Shown here: piece by piece, positions 29,732 through 38,722 of the stretch
Layout of the letters: every line of letters starts with the position of its first letter
How positions within the stretch are numbered: the first letter of the stretch is position 1
Source: Salsipaludibacter albus
Lineage (GTDB): Bacteria; Actinomycetota; Nitriliruptoria; Nitriliruptorales; Nitriliruptoraceae
Length of the DNA: 64,000 bases
Direction of reading: 5' to 3'
Assembly: GCF_019798055.1 (NCBI RefSeq)
Contig: NZ_JAHOPH010000001.1
Coordinates: 124,001 to 188,000 of the forward strand
Translations under genes and position numbers: made by a program
The notes under the pieces: model-generated
The model's input: only the letters and a program-made list of their open reading frames with translations
Database searches by the model: none
What the model was told of the DNA's origin: nothing

Positions 29732-30067
29732 TCAGCCGTCGGACTCCAGGGGCCGTTCCCGGGAGCCGGCCGACGTCGCCCCGGGGGCGACGTCCCCGAT
29801 GGCCTCGAGCAACTCGCCCACCACGTGACCCCGCTCCAGCGGGTGGCGCATGGGCAGCCCCAGGTCCAGGTGGTAGTGGTTTCGGCGGCCTCGACGCTCC
29901 CGGCCGACGTACCCCGCCGCGCAGAGGTCCGCAAGGATGGCCTGGACGGCGCGTTCGGTGATCCCGACCTCGGTCGCGATCTCCCGGATGCGGGCATCGG
30001 GGTCTTGGGCGAGTGCCACCAGCACGTGCCCGTGGTTGCTCAGGAGGGTCCAGTCCGGGCTCGACAT
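29732..30067 (-). CDS. Winged-helix DNA-binding regulator
   Basis: 111 residues. DARIREIATEVGITERAVQAILADLCAAGYVGRERRGRRNHYHL is a clear winged helix-turn-helix, with the wing around RRGRRNHYHLD. The start MSSPDWTLL has GAGGAGC upstream. This small single-domain type is common near membrane transporters; the effector is unknown. It sits between the MarR gene and the ATPase and may control either. Confidence 0.85.
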   Translation of the reverse strand: MSSPDWTLLSNHGHVLVALAQDPDARIREIATEVGITERAVQAILADLCAAGYVGRERRGRRNHYHLDLGLPMRHPLERGHVVGELLEAIGDVAPGATSAGSRERPLESDG

Positions 30068-30123
30068 GCCAGCTCCTCGGTCGCGTTCCGGGCGGGGAGT
30101 TGCGCCATGGTGCGGCACGTGCG

Positions 30124-30543
30124 TCAGTCCTGCAGGGATGCACGGACCCGGCGCAGCAGGCGCCGGAGATCTGCCTGTTCTGCGCTGGTGAGCCCGGCCG
30201 TGGTCTCGTCGTCGAGTCGACGCCAGAGCTCGCGGGCCGATGCCAGCGCCTCGCGGCCGGTCGGCGTGAGCGAGACCAGCGTCCGGCGGCCATCACCGGG
30301 GTCGGGCCCGCGCTCGACGTGGCCGTGCGGCTCGAGGCGTCGGACCATCTTGGTCACGGTCGGTTGCTCCACCGCGAGCATGTCCGCGAGCTCACCGATC
30401 GCGCAGGGGCCATGGTCACCCAGCGCGGCGAGCAGGAACTCCTGGCCGGGGTGCAGCCCGATGGTGGCCAGCAACGCGGCGGCGCGCGCCCGATGGGCCA
30501 TGCTGGCGCGAGCGAGCGCACGCCCCACCGACTCCGCCTCCAC
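30124..30543 (-). CDS. MarR-family transcriptional regulator
   Basis: 139 residues. The winged helix covers GPCAIGELADMLAVEQPTVTKMVRRLEPHG and the wing has DPGDGRRTLVSLT, the usual MarR signature. The GTG start has GGGGGAG 7 nt upstream. It lies 15 bp after the small membrane protein gene and is surely co-transcribed with it. It is the best candidate to bind the twin AGCCGGCT sites in the divergent promoter region. Confidence 0.9.
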   Translation of the reverse strand: MEAESVGRALARASMAHRARAAALLATIGLHPGQEFLLAALGDHGPCAIGELADMLAVEQPTVTKMVRRLEPHGHVERGPDPGDGRRTLVSLTPTGREALASARELWRRLDDETTAGLTSAEQADLRRLLRRVRASLQD

Positions 30544-30558
30544 AGTGGCGCTCCCCCG

Positions 30559-30969
30559 TCAACGACCCAGTCGTGCGGGGATCCCGAATGCGGCGAGGCC
30601 ACCCACGACGAGGTGCATGGTGCCCAGCACGAGCCCGGTTGTCAGGTCGGTCGCGCCCAGGACGGCGCCCAACGAGAGCACCGTCAACACCACGACCGCC
30701 GGGGCCCAGGCGCGCCGCAGGGCCACGATCCTGGGAGCGAGCATCGCGTAGGCAGCGATGGCCAGGCCGAGGGGAACCACGCTCGCAACCGCGACCTCGA
30801 CCACCCCCACCGACATCTGCGTGCCGGCATTGACGACCGTGCGCGCGGCGTCGAGCAACGTCGCGATCGCCAGGAGCGAGAGGTTGGCCACCACCGAGAC
30901 CACCAGGAGCGGAGCGGCCGCCACGATGCCGGGTCGGTCGCCTGTGCGGGGTGCGGCGGTGGAGGACAT
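30559..30969 (-). CDS. Small four-helix membrane protein (DUF6069-like)
   Basis: 136 residues with four hydrophobic helices (about 17-40, 55-78, 88-108, 112-132). The layout and motifs (PLGLAIAAYAML, GTMHLVVGGLA) resemble the DUF6069 family of actinobacterial membrane proteins, which often sit beside MarR or SDR genes. No transport or catalytic residues can be named. Confidence 0.75.
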   Translation of the reverse strand: MSSTAAPRTGDRPGIVAAAPLLVVSVVANLSLLAIATLLDAARTVVNAGTQMSVGVVEVAVASVVPLGLAIAAYAMLAPRIVALRRAWAPAVVVLTVLSLGAVLGATDLTTGLVLGTMHLVVGGLAAFGIPARLGR

Positions 30970-31011
30970 GGTGGCTCCCCTGCGAGGCTCGTGGTCGTGC
31001 TTGCAGACACA

Positions 31012-31048
31012 AGTGTAGAGCCGGCTCTGCTATAGTGCAAAGCCGGCT
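31012..31048. promoter_or_regulatory. Divergent promoter with twin AGCCGGCT operators
   Basis: Minus strand: TTGCAC (31040-31035), a 17-bp spacer and TACACT (31017-31012) drive the membrane protein-MarR operon. Plus strand: TGCTATAGT (31028-31036) is an extended -10 box for the SDR gene. The palindrome AGAGCCGGCTCT (31017-31028) and a second AGCCGGCT (31041-31048) overlap both promoters, as expected for MarR autoregulation. Confidence 0.65.
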
Positions 31049-31100
31049 ATCTGTATCGGCGATCCACGTCTCGCGTCGCCATGACGAGGAGGAGGGACGA

Positions 31101-31760
31101 ATGGACCTCGACGGAACGACGGTGTTGGTCACGGGGGCGACCGGCCAGGTGGGTTGGGGTGTCGCCCACGAAGCGATGGCAGCCGGCGCACGGCTCGTGC
31201 TCACGGCCAGCACGACCTCGTCGGCCCAACAGCTCACCGCAGCGTTCCCCGACGCGGAGGTGGTCGCCGTCGACCTGGCCGCCGACGGTGCCGACGAGAC
31301 CGTACGCGCGGCGGTCGAGCACGCCGGCGGACGCCTCGACCACGTGTTCGCGCCGATCGGGGCGTGGTGGCAGCAGGGCCCGACGCTGGACCAGCCGCCG
31401 AGCGAACTCCGGGAGCTCCTGGGGACCTACGTGGTCGCACAACACCGCCTGGTGCGCGCCACCGCGCCGTACCTCGCCAGGACGGCTGGCTCGTACCTGC
31501 TCGTCACGGGGGCCGCCGGCCGACGACCGATCCCGGACGCCGGCCTGCTCGTCATCGCCGTCCGGGCCCAGTGGGCGCTCGCGGAGGTGCTGCGGGCGGA
31601 ACTGGCCGACGCACCGTTCCGGTTCAACGAGGTGCGCATCCGCACCCGGATCGAGCGCGACGCACGACCCGGCGTCGTGGCGTCACGCATCGCCGGCGAG
31701 GTGTTCGTCGGCCTGTTGGCCGGCGACGCCCGGGGTGAGCTCCTCCACTACCCGGGCTGA
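31101..31760 (+). CDS. SDR-like NAD(P)-binding protein, atypical active site
   Basis: 219 residues. The cofactor motif VLVTGATGQVGWGVA is intact. The usual catalytic Ser and YxxxK are not seen: the expected segments read LVTGAAGRRP and VIAVRAQWALAE. It may be a reductase with a changed mechanism or a redox sensor. AGGAGGAGGG lies at 31087-31096, a good ribosome site. It is divergent from the MarR operon and likely controlled by it. Confidence 0.82.
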   Translation: MDLDGTTVLVTGATGQVGWGVAHEAMAAGARLVLTASTTSSAQQLTAAFPDAEVVAVDLAADGADETVRAAVEHAGGRLDHVFAPIGAWWQQGPTLDQPPSELRELLGTYVVAQHRLVRATAPYLARTAGSYLLVTGAAGRRPIPDAGLLVIAVRAQWALAEVLRAELADAPFRFNEVRIRTRIERDARPGVVASRIAGEVFVGLLAGDARGELLHYPG

Positions 31761-31773
31761 CCATCGACAGGGA

Positions 31774-31799
31774 GCCCCGTGGGTCGTGCGAAACGGGGC
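31774..31799. terminator. Hairpin between convergent SDR and LuxR-type genes
   Basis: GCCCCGT and ACGGGGC form a perfect 7-bp stem with a 12-base loop just after the SDR stop. The remainder of the 144-bp gap shows nothing else. Confidence 0.4.
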
Positions 31800-31904
31800 G
31801 AGGCCCTCGCGACGTTGGTCGTGGCAGGCGGCCCGGTGACGCCCAGTGGTCCACGTCGCCGCCACGGGTCCAGGCCCTCCTGCCGACCGAACTCGCGGCG
31901 CGCC

Positions 31905-34511
31905 TCAGCCGAGGCCGAGGTCGGCAGCCGCGGCACCGGCGTCGTGGCGGTTGTCGACCCCGAGCTTGCCGAGGATCGCCGACACGTGGTGGTCGACGGT
32001 CCGCACGGACAGCACCAGCCGGTCGGCGATCTCGGCATTGGTCAGTCCGTCGCGCACCAACTGGAGCACGTCGACCTGGCGCGGGGTCAGCCCGGCCGGG
32101 TTGTCCCGGGTCGCGAGCTGCGGGCCGCGCGGGATCGAGCGGACGCCCAGGGCCCGCAGGCGGTGCCGGGTCCACCGTGCCGCCGGCGCCGCGCCCAGCA
32201 GGTCGAGGGTCTCCAGGGCGTCGAGGGTCGGCTCGACCTCGCCCGACGATGCCAGCTCGAGGGCCTGTCGATAGCGGGCACCGAGCTCGCCCCACCCTGC
32301 CGCGGCCGTGCGCCAGTCCCCCGCGAGCCCGGACCGGAAGGGCTCCGGGAAGGCCGCGGGATCGACCTCGACCCCGCGGTCGTGACCACTCATCTGCAAC
32401 ACCCGCAGGAGCATGCCGCGGTGGCGGACCGGCGCGAGCGGCGAGCGGACGTGGGGCAGGGTGTCCTCGACCAGGTCGGGCCGGTCGTGCAGCCAGCCGT
32501 ACTCGATCCGGACGGTGCCCACGGTGACGAGGTACTCGGCCGCCTCGCTCGCCAGTGCCATCGCCCAGGCCTCGTCGAGCAACTCCTCGGCGTCGTCGGC
32601 CCCACGCCACACCGCCAGCCGCGCCCTGCCGCTGCGGGCGAGCAGGCCGATGACCCCCACCTGGCGCGGGTCGACCGCCTCGACCAGTCCGGTCAGCGTC
32701 GCATCGGCGTCGTCCCACCGTCCCTGGTAGAGCTCCACCAGCCCACGCTGGGAGACGACGCTGAACCGGTGGGCCACGAAGTCGTGGTCGTCGAACCACG
32801 CCACGGCCTCGTCCGCGAGCGCGAGCAGTTCGGCGAAGCGGGACGCCCGCACGAGTGCGTCGGCCAGGTTGGTGTAGGTCCGGGCCGTGGGCTCGAGGAC
32901 GTTGCCGGCCAGCCCGGTCGCCAGGGCCCGGCGCAACTGCGCGACGGCCGTGTCGTCGTCCCCCTCCATCGAGCGGACCATCGCGAGTCCGTTGTGGGCC
33001 AACACGACCAGGTCGGCACGCCCGACCTGCTCGGCCGCCTGCAGGGCGTCGGGCAGTCGCGACCGTGCCTGGTCGACCTGGTCGGTCAGTGCCAGCAGGA
33101 CCGCGTGGTTGACCACGGCCTCGGCCCGCACCTGCGGATCGCCGACGTCCGTCGAGCAGGCCAGGGCCCGGTCCAGGTCGTGGCGGGCCGGCCGTGGGTG
33201 GTTGGCGATGTAGCGCATGCGGCCACGCACGACCAGGGCCCGCGCCAGCGTCGTGGGTTCGGTCCGTTCCCCCAGGTCCACGGCCTCGCCCGCGGCGACG
33301 ATGGCGTCCTCGAACCGGTGGAGGTTGTACAGCGTCCAGGCCCGCTCCAGCAGCAGGGTCGCGTGGACGTCGGGGGCGAGCCGGTCCGCGTGGGGCAGGA
33401 CCTGGCCCTGGATGACGTCGGCCTGGCGATGCGAGCCGGCACGGAAGGCGGCCGACGCGGCGGCCGGTCCGACCTCCGCGACGACGTCCTCCGCGCCCGC
33501 CCCGACCGCGTGGTGGAGCAGGACGTGGTCGTCGTGCTCGCGGATCGCGAGGACGTCGAGGGCATGCCGGTGGGCCTCGATCCGCTCGGTCGTGGTCAGC
33601 CCGCCCTCGATCGCACGACGGGCGAGTTCGTGGCGAAACCGCACCCCGTCGACACTGGCCACGAGCAGTCCCCGTCGCTCGGCGGGGGACAGCAGCCCGA
33701 GGTCACCGACCAGGTCGCGGGCCAGGTCCAGCGACACCGTGCCCGGGAACACCGACAGGTGTTCGAGGGCCCGCCGGGCCGGCCGGGACAACTGCCGGAC
33801 CCGCCCCAGGACGGTCTCGGTGACCGTCCGGGGCACGGCGCCGGGCTCCGCGTGGGCCACCTCGGTGACGAAGAACGGGTTGCCCCCGGTGATCCGGGCG
33901 ACCGCGGCGGCCTCGGGAGCCGAGCAGGCCACGAGGTCGGCGATCGCACCGGTCGACAACGGTGCCGGGGACACCCGCACGAGCGGTGCGGAGGCGAGTG
34001 CCGCGAGCACGGACGACAGTGGGTGGTCACGGCCGAGCTCGTCGTCACGGAAGGTCAGCACGACCAGTGCCGCACGAGTCGCGATCCGGCGGCCGACGAA
34101 CCGGATCACGTCGAGGGTCGCCTCGTCGGCCCAGTGGACGTCCTCGAGCACCAGGACGACCGTTCGCAGCGGGTCGTCCAACAAGGCCAGCAGGGCGTCG
34201 AGGACGGCGCCGGTGTCGGCGCGCTCGACCGCGTCGGCCAGCGGCCCGCCGACCCGGCGGGCGACGTCGTGCAGTGGCCCGAGGGTCCGACCCGTGAGGA
34301 AGTCGTCGCACCAGCCGACCAGCATGCGGACGTCGCGATCTGCCAGCGTCGCGAGCCAGCCCGCGACCAGGCTGGACTTGCCGATCCCCGCCTCCCCACC
34401 CACGAGCACCACGGAGCCCGCGCCGGCCTCGGCGCGGTCCAGCGCGGCGTCGAGGACCACCAGGTCGTCCTCGCGCTCGAGCAGTCGTTCGCCCCCCACC
34501 GGCAGCGGCAT
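31905..34511 (-). CDS. Large LuxR-family ATP-binding regulator (LAL/MalT-like)
   Basis: About 868 residues. An N-terminal AAA-type ATPase has Walker A GGEAGIGKSSL and Walker B-like VVLVLEDVHWAD. The long middle consists of TPR-like helical repeats (many Ala/Leu/Arg helices). The C-terminal LuxR helix-turn-helix is LTPRQVDVLQLVRDGLTNAEIADRLVLSVRTVDHHVSAILGKLGV (read across that region). Such proteins are signal-gated activators. The start MPLPVGGERLLERE was preferred to an open frame 55 codons longer. It is divergent from osmC and adjacent to the five-copy promoter element, so it is a candidate regulator of that group. Confidence 0.88.
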   Translation of the reverse strand: MPLPVGGERLLEREDDLVVLDAALDRAEAGAGSVVLVGGEAGIGKSSLVAGWLATLADRDVRMLVGWCDDFLTGRTLGPLHDVARRVGGPLADAVERADTGAVLDALLALLDDPLRTVVLVLEDVHWADEATLDVIRFVGRRIATRAALVVLTFRDDELGRDHPLSSVLAALASAPLVRVSPAPLSTGAIADLVACSAPEAAAVARITGGNPFFVTEVAHAEPGAVPRTVTETVLGRVRQLSRPARRALEHLSVFPGTVSLDLARDLVGDLGLLSPAERRGLLVASVDGVRFRHELARRAIEGGLTTTERIEAHRHALDVLAIREHDDHVLLHHAVGAGAEDVVAEVGPAAASAAFRAGSHRQADVIQGQVLPHADRLAPDVHATLLLERAWTLYNLHRFEDAIVAAGEAVDLGERTEPTTLARALVVRGRMRYIANHPRPARHDLDRALACSTDVGDPQVRAEAVVNHAVLLALTDQVDQARSRLPDALQAAEQVGRADLVVLAHNGLAMVRSMEGDDDTAVAQLRRALATGLAGNVLEPTARTYTNLADALVRASRFAELLALADEAVAWFDDHDFVAHRFSVVSQRGLVELYQGRWDDADATLTGLVEAVDPRQVGVIGLLARSGRARLAVWRGADDAEELLDEAWAMALASEAAEYLVTVGTVRIEYGWLHDRPDLVEDTLPHVRSPLAPVRHRGMLLRVLQMSGHDRGVEVDPAAFPEPFRSGLAGDWRTAAAGWGELGARYRQALELASSGEVEPTLDALETLDLLGAAPAARWTRHRLRALGVRSIPRGPQLATRDNPAGLTPRQVDVLQLVRDGLTNAEIADRLVLSVRTVDHHVSAILGKLGVDNRHDAGAAAADLGLG

Positions 34512-34665
34512 GGTGGTCTCCGGGTCCGGCACCGCCCCCGACGGTGCCACGACCGACTCTAGGCCGTCCAAGCCGGGGATCGAAGCCCGGGCGGGCCGGA
34601 CCGAGGGACGTCGCACCCCGTTCCGGATGGGTGGGCCGGGCCCGGGGTGGGCAGGCCCGACCGCA

Positions 34666-34716
34666 GACATGGGCAATGGTCACCGATGGGGCCGTCGCCA
34701 CGATCGGCGACCGTGG
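34666..34716 (+). promoter_or_regulatory. Shared promoter element, copy A (ahead of osmC-like gene)
   Basis: GACATGGGCA (34666-34675), 9 bases ending GTCACC, GATGGGGC (34685-34692), 17 bases, ACCGTGG (34710-34716). The last block ends 39 bp before the start codon. Confidence 0.6.
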
Positions 34717-34755
34717 CGACCACGCAACCAACAACGACTCCGAGGAGGAGCCAAC

Positions 34756-35325
34756 ATGTCCACCACCACACGAGAGCCCGTCGCCCGCAACGGCGTCGAC
34801 GTTCCCACCCTGTTCGCCACGCTCGACGCCGTCGAGCAGGCCCCCGAGGCCGCGGCGTTCCAGTTCCGGGCCACGAACCGCTGGGTCTCCGGGACCCACA
34901 GCCGGACCACGGTCAGCCAGTTCTTCGGCGTCGGCGAGGAGCGGTCCCACACGACCACCTTCGTCCACGACGCCGACCACCCCGAGATCCTGACGGGAGG
35001 TGACCGGGGAACCGTCCCGGTCGAGTACCTCCTGGTCGCGCTGTCGTCCTGCATCACGGCCGGCATCGGCAACATCGCCTCGGTCCGCGGGGTCGACCTG
35101 TACGAGGTGGAGTCGACCGTCGAGGGCGACATCGACCTGAACGGGATCCTCGGCTTCGGCGGGGCCCGCAACGGCTACCAGCAGGTGCGCATGCACGTGC
35201 GCATCGCCGGCGACGCGTCGGACGAGGTCCTGGCCTCCATCGTCGAGCAGTCCCGGCAGCGGTCGGCCGTCTTCGACGTGCTGACCAACGGCGTCCCGGT
35301 CGCCCTGGACGTGACCGCGGGCTGA
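34756..35325 (+). CDS. OsmC-family protein
   Basis: 189 residues. The OsmC fold is seen from RWVSGTHSRTTVSQF through PVEYLLVALSSCITAGI, where the conserved cysteine of the family lies; the second, resolving cysteine of true peroxide reductases is not evident. It may be a thiol-dependent detoxifying protein or a sulfur-transfer relative. GAGGAGGAG precedes the ATG. The flavoprotein gene follows 75 bp later in the same direction and may be co-transcribed. Confidence 0.85.
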   Translation: MSTTTREPVARNGVDVPTLFATLDAVEQAPEAAAFQFRATNRWVSGTHSRTTVSQFFGVGEERSHTTTFVHDADHPEILTGGDRGTVPVEYLLVALSSCITAGIGNIASVRGVDLYEVESTVEGDIDLNGILGFGGARNGYQQVRMHVRIAGDASDEVLASIVEQSRQRSAVFDVLTNGVPVALDVTAG

Positions 35326-35400
35326 GCCTCGGCCACAGCCATCCGCGCGGTCGGTCCCGGAGACGGGGCCGACCGCGCAAGACGTCCGGAGGAGGACGTC

Positions 35401-36570
35401 ATGCATCCCGACCCGCCCACCCCACAGGCTGACGTCGTGGTCGTCGGCGCCCGGCCGGCCGGCGCGGCCACCGCTCGGGCCCTGGCCCGTCGCGGCCACC
35501 GCGTCGTCGTGCTCGACCGGTCACGTCGTGGCAGCGACACGCTCTCCACGCATGCGCTGATGCGACCGGCAGTCATGCTGCTCGAACGATGGGGGCTGGT
35601 CGACGCCCTCGTCGAACGGGGCACCCCGGCCATCGAGCGGGTGACGTTCCGCTACGGGTCGTCGAACCCCGTGGTGGTCTCCCTCGACAGCCCGCTGTAC
35701 GCGCCGCGGCGGACCGTGCTCGACCCCGTGGTGTCGGACGCCGCGGTCGCTGCCGGCGCCGAGGTCCACCACGGGGTGCGGGTCGACGGCCTGCTCCGCG
35801 ACGAACGTGGCCGCGTCGCCGGCGTGGCCTGGCACGGCCGCGACGGCAGCTCCGGGACCGTCCGTGCCCCCTGGGTGGTCGGCGCCGACGGCCGCACCTC
35901 GCTGGTCGTGCGCGCCGTCCGACCGCCGGTCACCCGGCACGGCCGCCATGCCAGCGCGACCGTCTACACCCACGTCACGGGGCTGGCGACCGACGGCCTG
36001 GAGTGGTGGTACGGGGCCGGCGGCGTGTCCGCCGGGGTCGTCCCCACCAACGACGGCCAGGCCTGCGTCTTCGTGATGGGTCCGGCCGCACGGTTCGCCC
36101 GCGACCGCGGTCCCGGGCTCGATCGCTGGTTCACCCGCCTGCTGTCCGAGGTGGGTCCCGAGCTGGCGGTCCGGGTCGCCGATGCCGGCAGCGGTGCACC
36201 GTTGCGTGGCTTCCCCGGCACGCCCGGCTGGCTCCGGCGCCCGCACGGTCGGGGCTGGGCCCTGGTCGGCGACGCCGGGGCCTTCCGGGATCCTGCCACC
36301 GCCCACGGACTCACCGATGCCCTGCGGGACGCGCGTCTGCTGGGCATGGCGCTGGACGGCGCCCTGCGGGAACCCGCGACGGCGAGGACGGCCCTGGCCG
36401 CCTACGAGCACCAGCGCGACCACCTCGCCGGCCCGGTGTTCGCCGTCACCGACGCGATCGCCTCCTCCACGTGGGACCTGGACGAGGTCGCCGTGCTGCA
36501 CCGCGAGCTGAGCGTGGCGATGCAGGCCGAGGCGGCAGCGCTCGCCACCCCGGCGTTGCAGGGCGCGTGA
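35401..36570 (+). CDS. FAD-dependent oxidoreductase (PHBH-fold monooxygenase/geranylgeranyl reductase-like)
   Basis: 389 residues. The dinucleotide motif VVVVGARPAGAATARAL starts the protein, VVGADGRTS is the DG motif, and WALVGDAGAFRDPATAHGLTDAL is the GD motif that closes the FAD site. These features are shared by aromatic hydroxylases and geranylgeranyl reductase-like enzymes; the substrate cannot be told. AGGAGG lies just before the ATG. It is convergent with the FMO gene 15 bp away. Confidence 0.88.
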   Translation: MHPDPPTPQADVVVVGARPAGAATARALARRGHRVVVLDRSRRGSDTLSTHALMRPAVMLLERWGLVDALVERGTPAIERVTFRYGSSNPVVVSLDSPLYAPRRTVLDPVVSDAAVAAGAEVHHGVRVDGLLRDERGRVAGVAWHGRDGSSGTVRAPWVVGADGRTSLVVRAVRPPVTRHGRHASATVYTHVTGLATDGLEWWYGAGGVSAGVVPTNDGQACVFVMGPAARFARDRGPGLDRWFTRLLSEVGPELAVRVADAGSGAPLRGFPGTPGWLRRPHGRGWALVGDAGAFRDPATAHGLTDALRDARLLGMALDGALREPATARTALAAYEHQRDHLAGPVFAVTDAIASSTWDLDEVAVLHRELSVAMQAEAAALATPALQGA

Positions 36571-36585
36571 GGTCGGGAGCGCCAG

Positions 36586-37818
36586 TCATCCCGGCACTGG
36601 CACCCGGTCGGCCAGGAGGCGCTCGGCGAGGTGGGCGGCGTCCCGGCCGACCCCGCCGATGAAGCCGGAGTCGCGTCGGTACAGCCAGCGCAGGCCCAGG
36701 AACGCCAGCCCCGGCTCCGCGGTGATGCCGCGCCAGTGGATGGGCTCACCGGACCGGCCGAACACGTCGGCCTGGACCCACGACCAGTCCCGGTGGTAGC
36801 CGGTCGCCCAGACCACGCTCGTGACCTGCCGGTCCCGGAGGTCCAGCGACCGGACGGTCGACTGCGCCCAGCGGGGGACCCTGGGGGGCGGGACGTCCTC
36901 GTCGGGCGCGGTCGTCCCGGTCCGGTCCACGTGCTCGTCGACCAGGCGACGCAACCGCACGGCGTTGGCATCTGCTGCCGCCAGGTCACGCGCGAGGTCC
37001 CCGCCGAAGTGCAGGACCCCGCCGTCCACGCCGGACAGCCGGCCGACGACGGTCACCCCGTGCCGGTGGAGACGGCGCAGGTCCAGGTCCTCGTGGCCGG
37101 CCTCCAGCACCGAACTGCGCGAGCGGGCCGCGGCCGCGCCGGGGTCGGGGAGCGTGTCCACGGTGCGGTCCAGCAGTCCGAGCACCTGCATCCAGTGGTA
37201 GACGTCACTTCCGCGGTAGCGCCGCCGCAGCGCATGGTGCGTGCCCGCGGCCAGCACGACCCGTCGGCCGGCGCGGGCCAGCTCGTCGGCGATCTGCTGG
37301 CCCGACGGGCCGGCGCCGACGACCAGCGTCGTGCCGGGCGGCAGCAGGGCCGGGTTGCGGTAGCGGCTGCTGTGGACCTGGAACACCTCGGGGGGCAGGG
37401 ACGCGGCAAGGGCCGGAACCGTGGGGCGGTCCATGTGCCCGGTCGCCACGACGACCTGCTCGGCCTCGTACCTGCCGCGGTCGGTGAGCACCTCCCACCG
37501 GCGCCCGCGCCGACGCACGGTCCGGACCGTGGTGCCGGTGTGCACCGGGGCGCCGAACCCGGTGGCCCAGTCGGTGAAGCGATCGACGACGGTCGCCCGG
37601 TCGGCGAAGCCGTGCGGGTCGTCGGGCGGGCGGTCGCCCGGCAGGCGATTGATCCAGTTCGGCGTGAGCAGGCGGAAGGAGTCGGGGCGCTCCGAGCGCC
37701 ACCGCTCGGCGATCCGGCCGCGGTCGAGCACGACGTGGTCGTGGTCGGCGACGACCAGGTGGTGGCTGAGGGCGAGGCCGGCCTGTCCGGCCCCGATGAC
37801 GAGGGTGTGGGTGTGCAT
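36586..37818 (-). CDS. Flavin-containing monooxygenase-like NAD(P)/FAD oxidoreductase
   Basis: 410 residues. The FAD motif TLVIGAGQAGLALSHHL is N-terminal and the NADPH motif TTLVVGAGPSGQQIADELA lies in the middle. ATGYHRDWSW fits the ATG motif of this class. RWRSERPDSFRLLTPNW is typical of the CzcO/TrkA-like branch. The substrate is unknown. It is transcribed leftward from a promoter region that carries copy E of the shared element, back to back with copy B for azlC2. Confidence 0.9.
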   Translation of the reverse strand: MHTHTLVIGAGQAGLALSHHLVVADHDHVVLDRGRIAERWRSERPDSFRLLTPNWINRLPGDRPPDDPHGFADRATVVDRFTDWATGFGAPVHTGTTVRTVRRRGRRWEVLTDRGRYEAEQVVVATGHMDRPTVPALAASLPPEVFQVHSSRYRNPALLPPGTTLVVGAGPSGQQIADELARAGRRVVLAAGTHHALRRRYRGSDVYHWMQVLGLLDRTVDTLPDPGAAAARSRSSVLEAGHEDLDLRRLHRHGVTVVGRLSGVDGGVLHFGGDLARDLAAADANAVRLRRLVDEHVDRTGTTAPDEDVPPPRVPRWAQSTVRSLDLRDRQVTSVVWATGYHRDWSWVQADVFGRSGEPIHWRGITAEPGLAFLGLRWLYRRDSGFIGGVGRDAAHLAERLLADRVPVPG

Positions 37819-37848
37819 GGGTGGTCTCCGGTGGGAGCGAGTGGACCG

Positions 37849-37899
37849 CCATCGTCGGTCGGACGGGCTCGGGATCCATCGGAAGGCGATGCCCATGTG
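37849..37899 (-). promoter_or_regulatory. Shared promoter element, copy E (ahead of FMO gene)
   Basis: Minus strand: CACATGGGCA (37899-37890), 9 bases, GATGGATC (37880-37873), 17 bases, ACGATGG (37855-37849), ending 30 bp before the start codon. An extra CATGGGC half-site lies just upstream. Confidence 0.55.
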
Positions 37900-37928
37900 C
37901 CCCGGACGGTTGCCCATGCCCGGGGCCC

Positions 37929-37979
37929 GACATGGGCACCCGTCACCCATGCCCGCGACCCCGCCGTCGGGGACCGTGG
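37929..37979 (+). promoter_or_regulatory. Shared promoter element, copy B (ahead of the second azlC)
   Basis: GACATGGGCA (37929-37938), 9 bases ending GTCACC, CATGCCCG (37948-37955), 17 bases, ACCGTGG (37973-37979), 26 bp before the start codon. Here CATGGGC and its inverse face each other. Confidence 0.6.
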
Positions 37980-38005
37980 TGGCAACGACTCCCAAGGAGA
38001 CCTCC

Positions 38006-38722
38006 ATGTCCTCGATCACCGCCTCCCGGGCGGATCCAACCCGCTCACCCGTCACCCGTGCCGTGCGCGACATCCTCCCACTGGCCGCCGCCACCGCGCC
38101 GTTCGGCGCGGTCGTGGGGGTGATGCTCGACCAGGCCGGCCTGGTGGGCGTGCCCGCGCTGGCGGGCACCGCCGTGCTGTACGCCGGGTCGGCCCAGCTC
38201 GCGACCCTGTCGACCATGACCGCCGGCGGCGGCGTGGTCGGCGCCGTGCTCGCCGGTGCGGTGGTCAACAGCCGGCTGCTGCTGTATTCGGCCAGCCACG
38301 GACCGCGGTTCCGTGACGGCCAGCCGTCCTGGTTCCGCTGGTTGGCGCCCCTGACCACCGTCGACCAGACGTTCGCCCTCGCCGCCGCGGCAGGCGACCT
38401 CCGCGGGGCAGGATTCCGCCGCTACTGGACCACGATGGGGCTGGTCCTGGGAGCGGCCTGGCTCGCCGCGGTCGCGGTCGGCATGCAGTTGGGCAGCGTC
38501 GTGCCGGCCCACGGCCCCTTGGACGTCGCCGCCCCCGCGACGCTGGTCGCACTGCTCGTGCCCCACCTGGGCGACCGTCGGACTCGGCGGGCCGCAGTGG
38601 CGGCCGGCCTGGCGGCGCTGGTGGCGGGGGCCCTGCCCGGTGGGCTCGGGATCGCGGTCGCCGTGGTGGCCGGACTCGTGGTCGCCGGCCCGGACCGCGA
38701 CGACACCGGGGAGGTGGCGTGA
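38006..38722 (+). CDS. azlC: AzlC-family amino acid exporter, second copy
   Basis: 238 residues with about six hydrophobic helices. ILPLAAATAPFGAVVGVM matches the AzlC N-terminal motif, and VLYAGSAQLATLS and NSRLLLYSAS follow at the usual positions. It is diverged from the copy at 19.6 kb. AAGGAG precedes the ATG. Its partner gene overlaps it by one base (TGATG). Its promoter carries the shared element, unlike the first azlCD pair. Confidence 0.9.
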   Translation: MSSITASRADPTRSPVTRAVRDILPLAAATAPFGAVVGVMLDQAGLVGVPALAGTAVLYAGSAQLATLSTMTAGGGVVGAVLAGAVVNSRLLLYSASHGPRFRDGQPSWFRWLAPLTTVDQTFALAAAAGDLRGAGFRRYWTTMGLVLGAAWLAAVAVGMQLGSVVPAHGPLDVAAPATLVALLVPHLGDRRTRRAAVAAGLAALVAGALPGGLGIAVAVVAGLVVAGPDRDDTGEVA

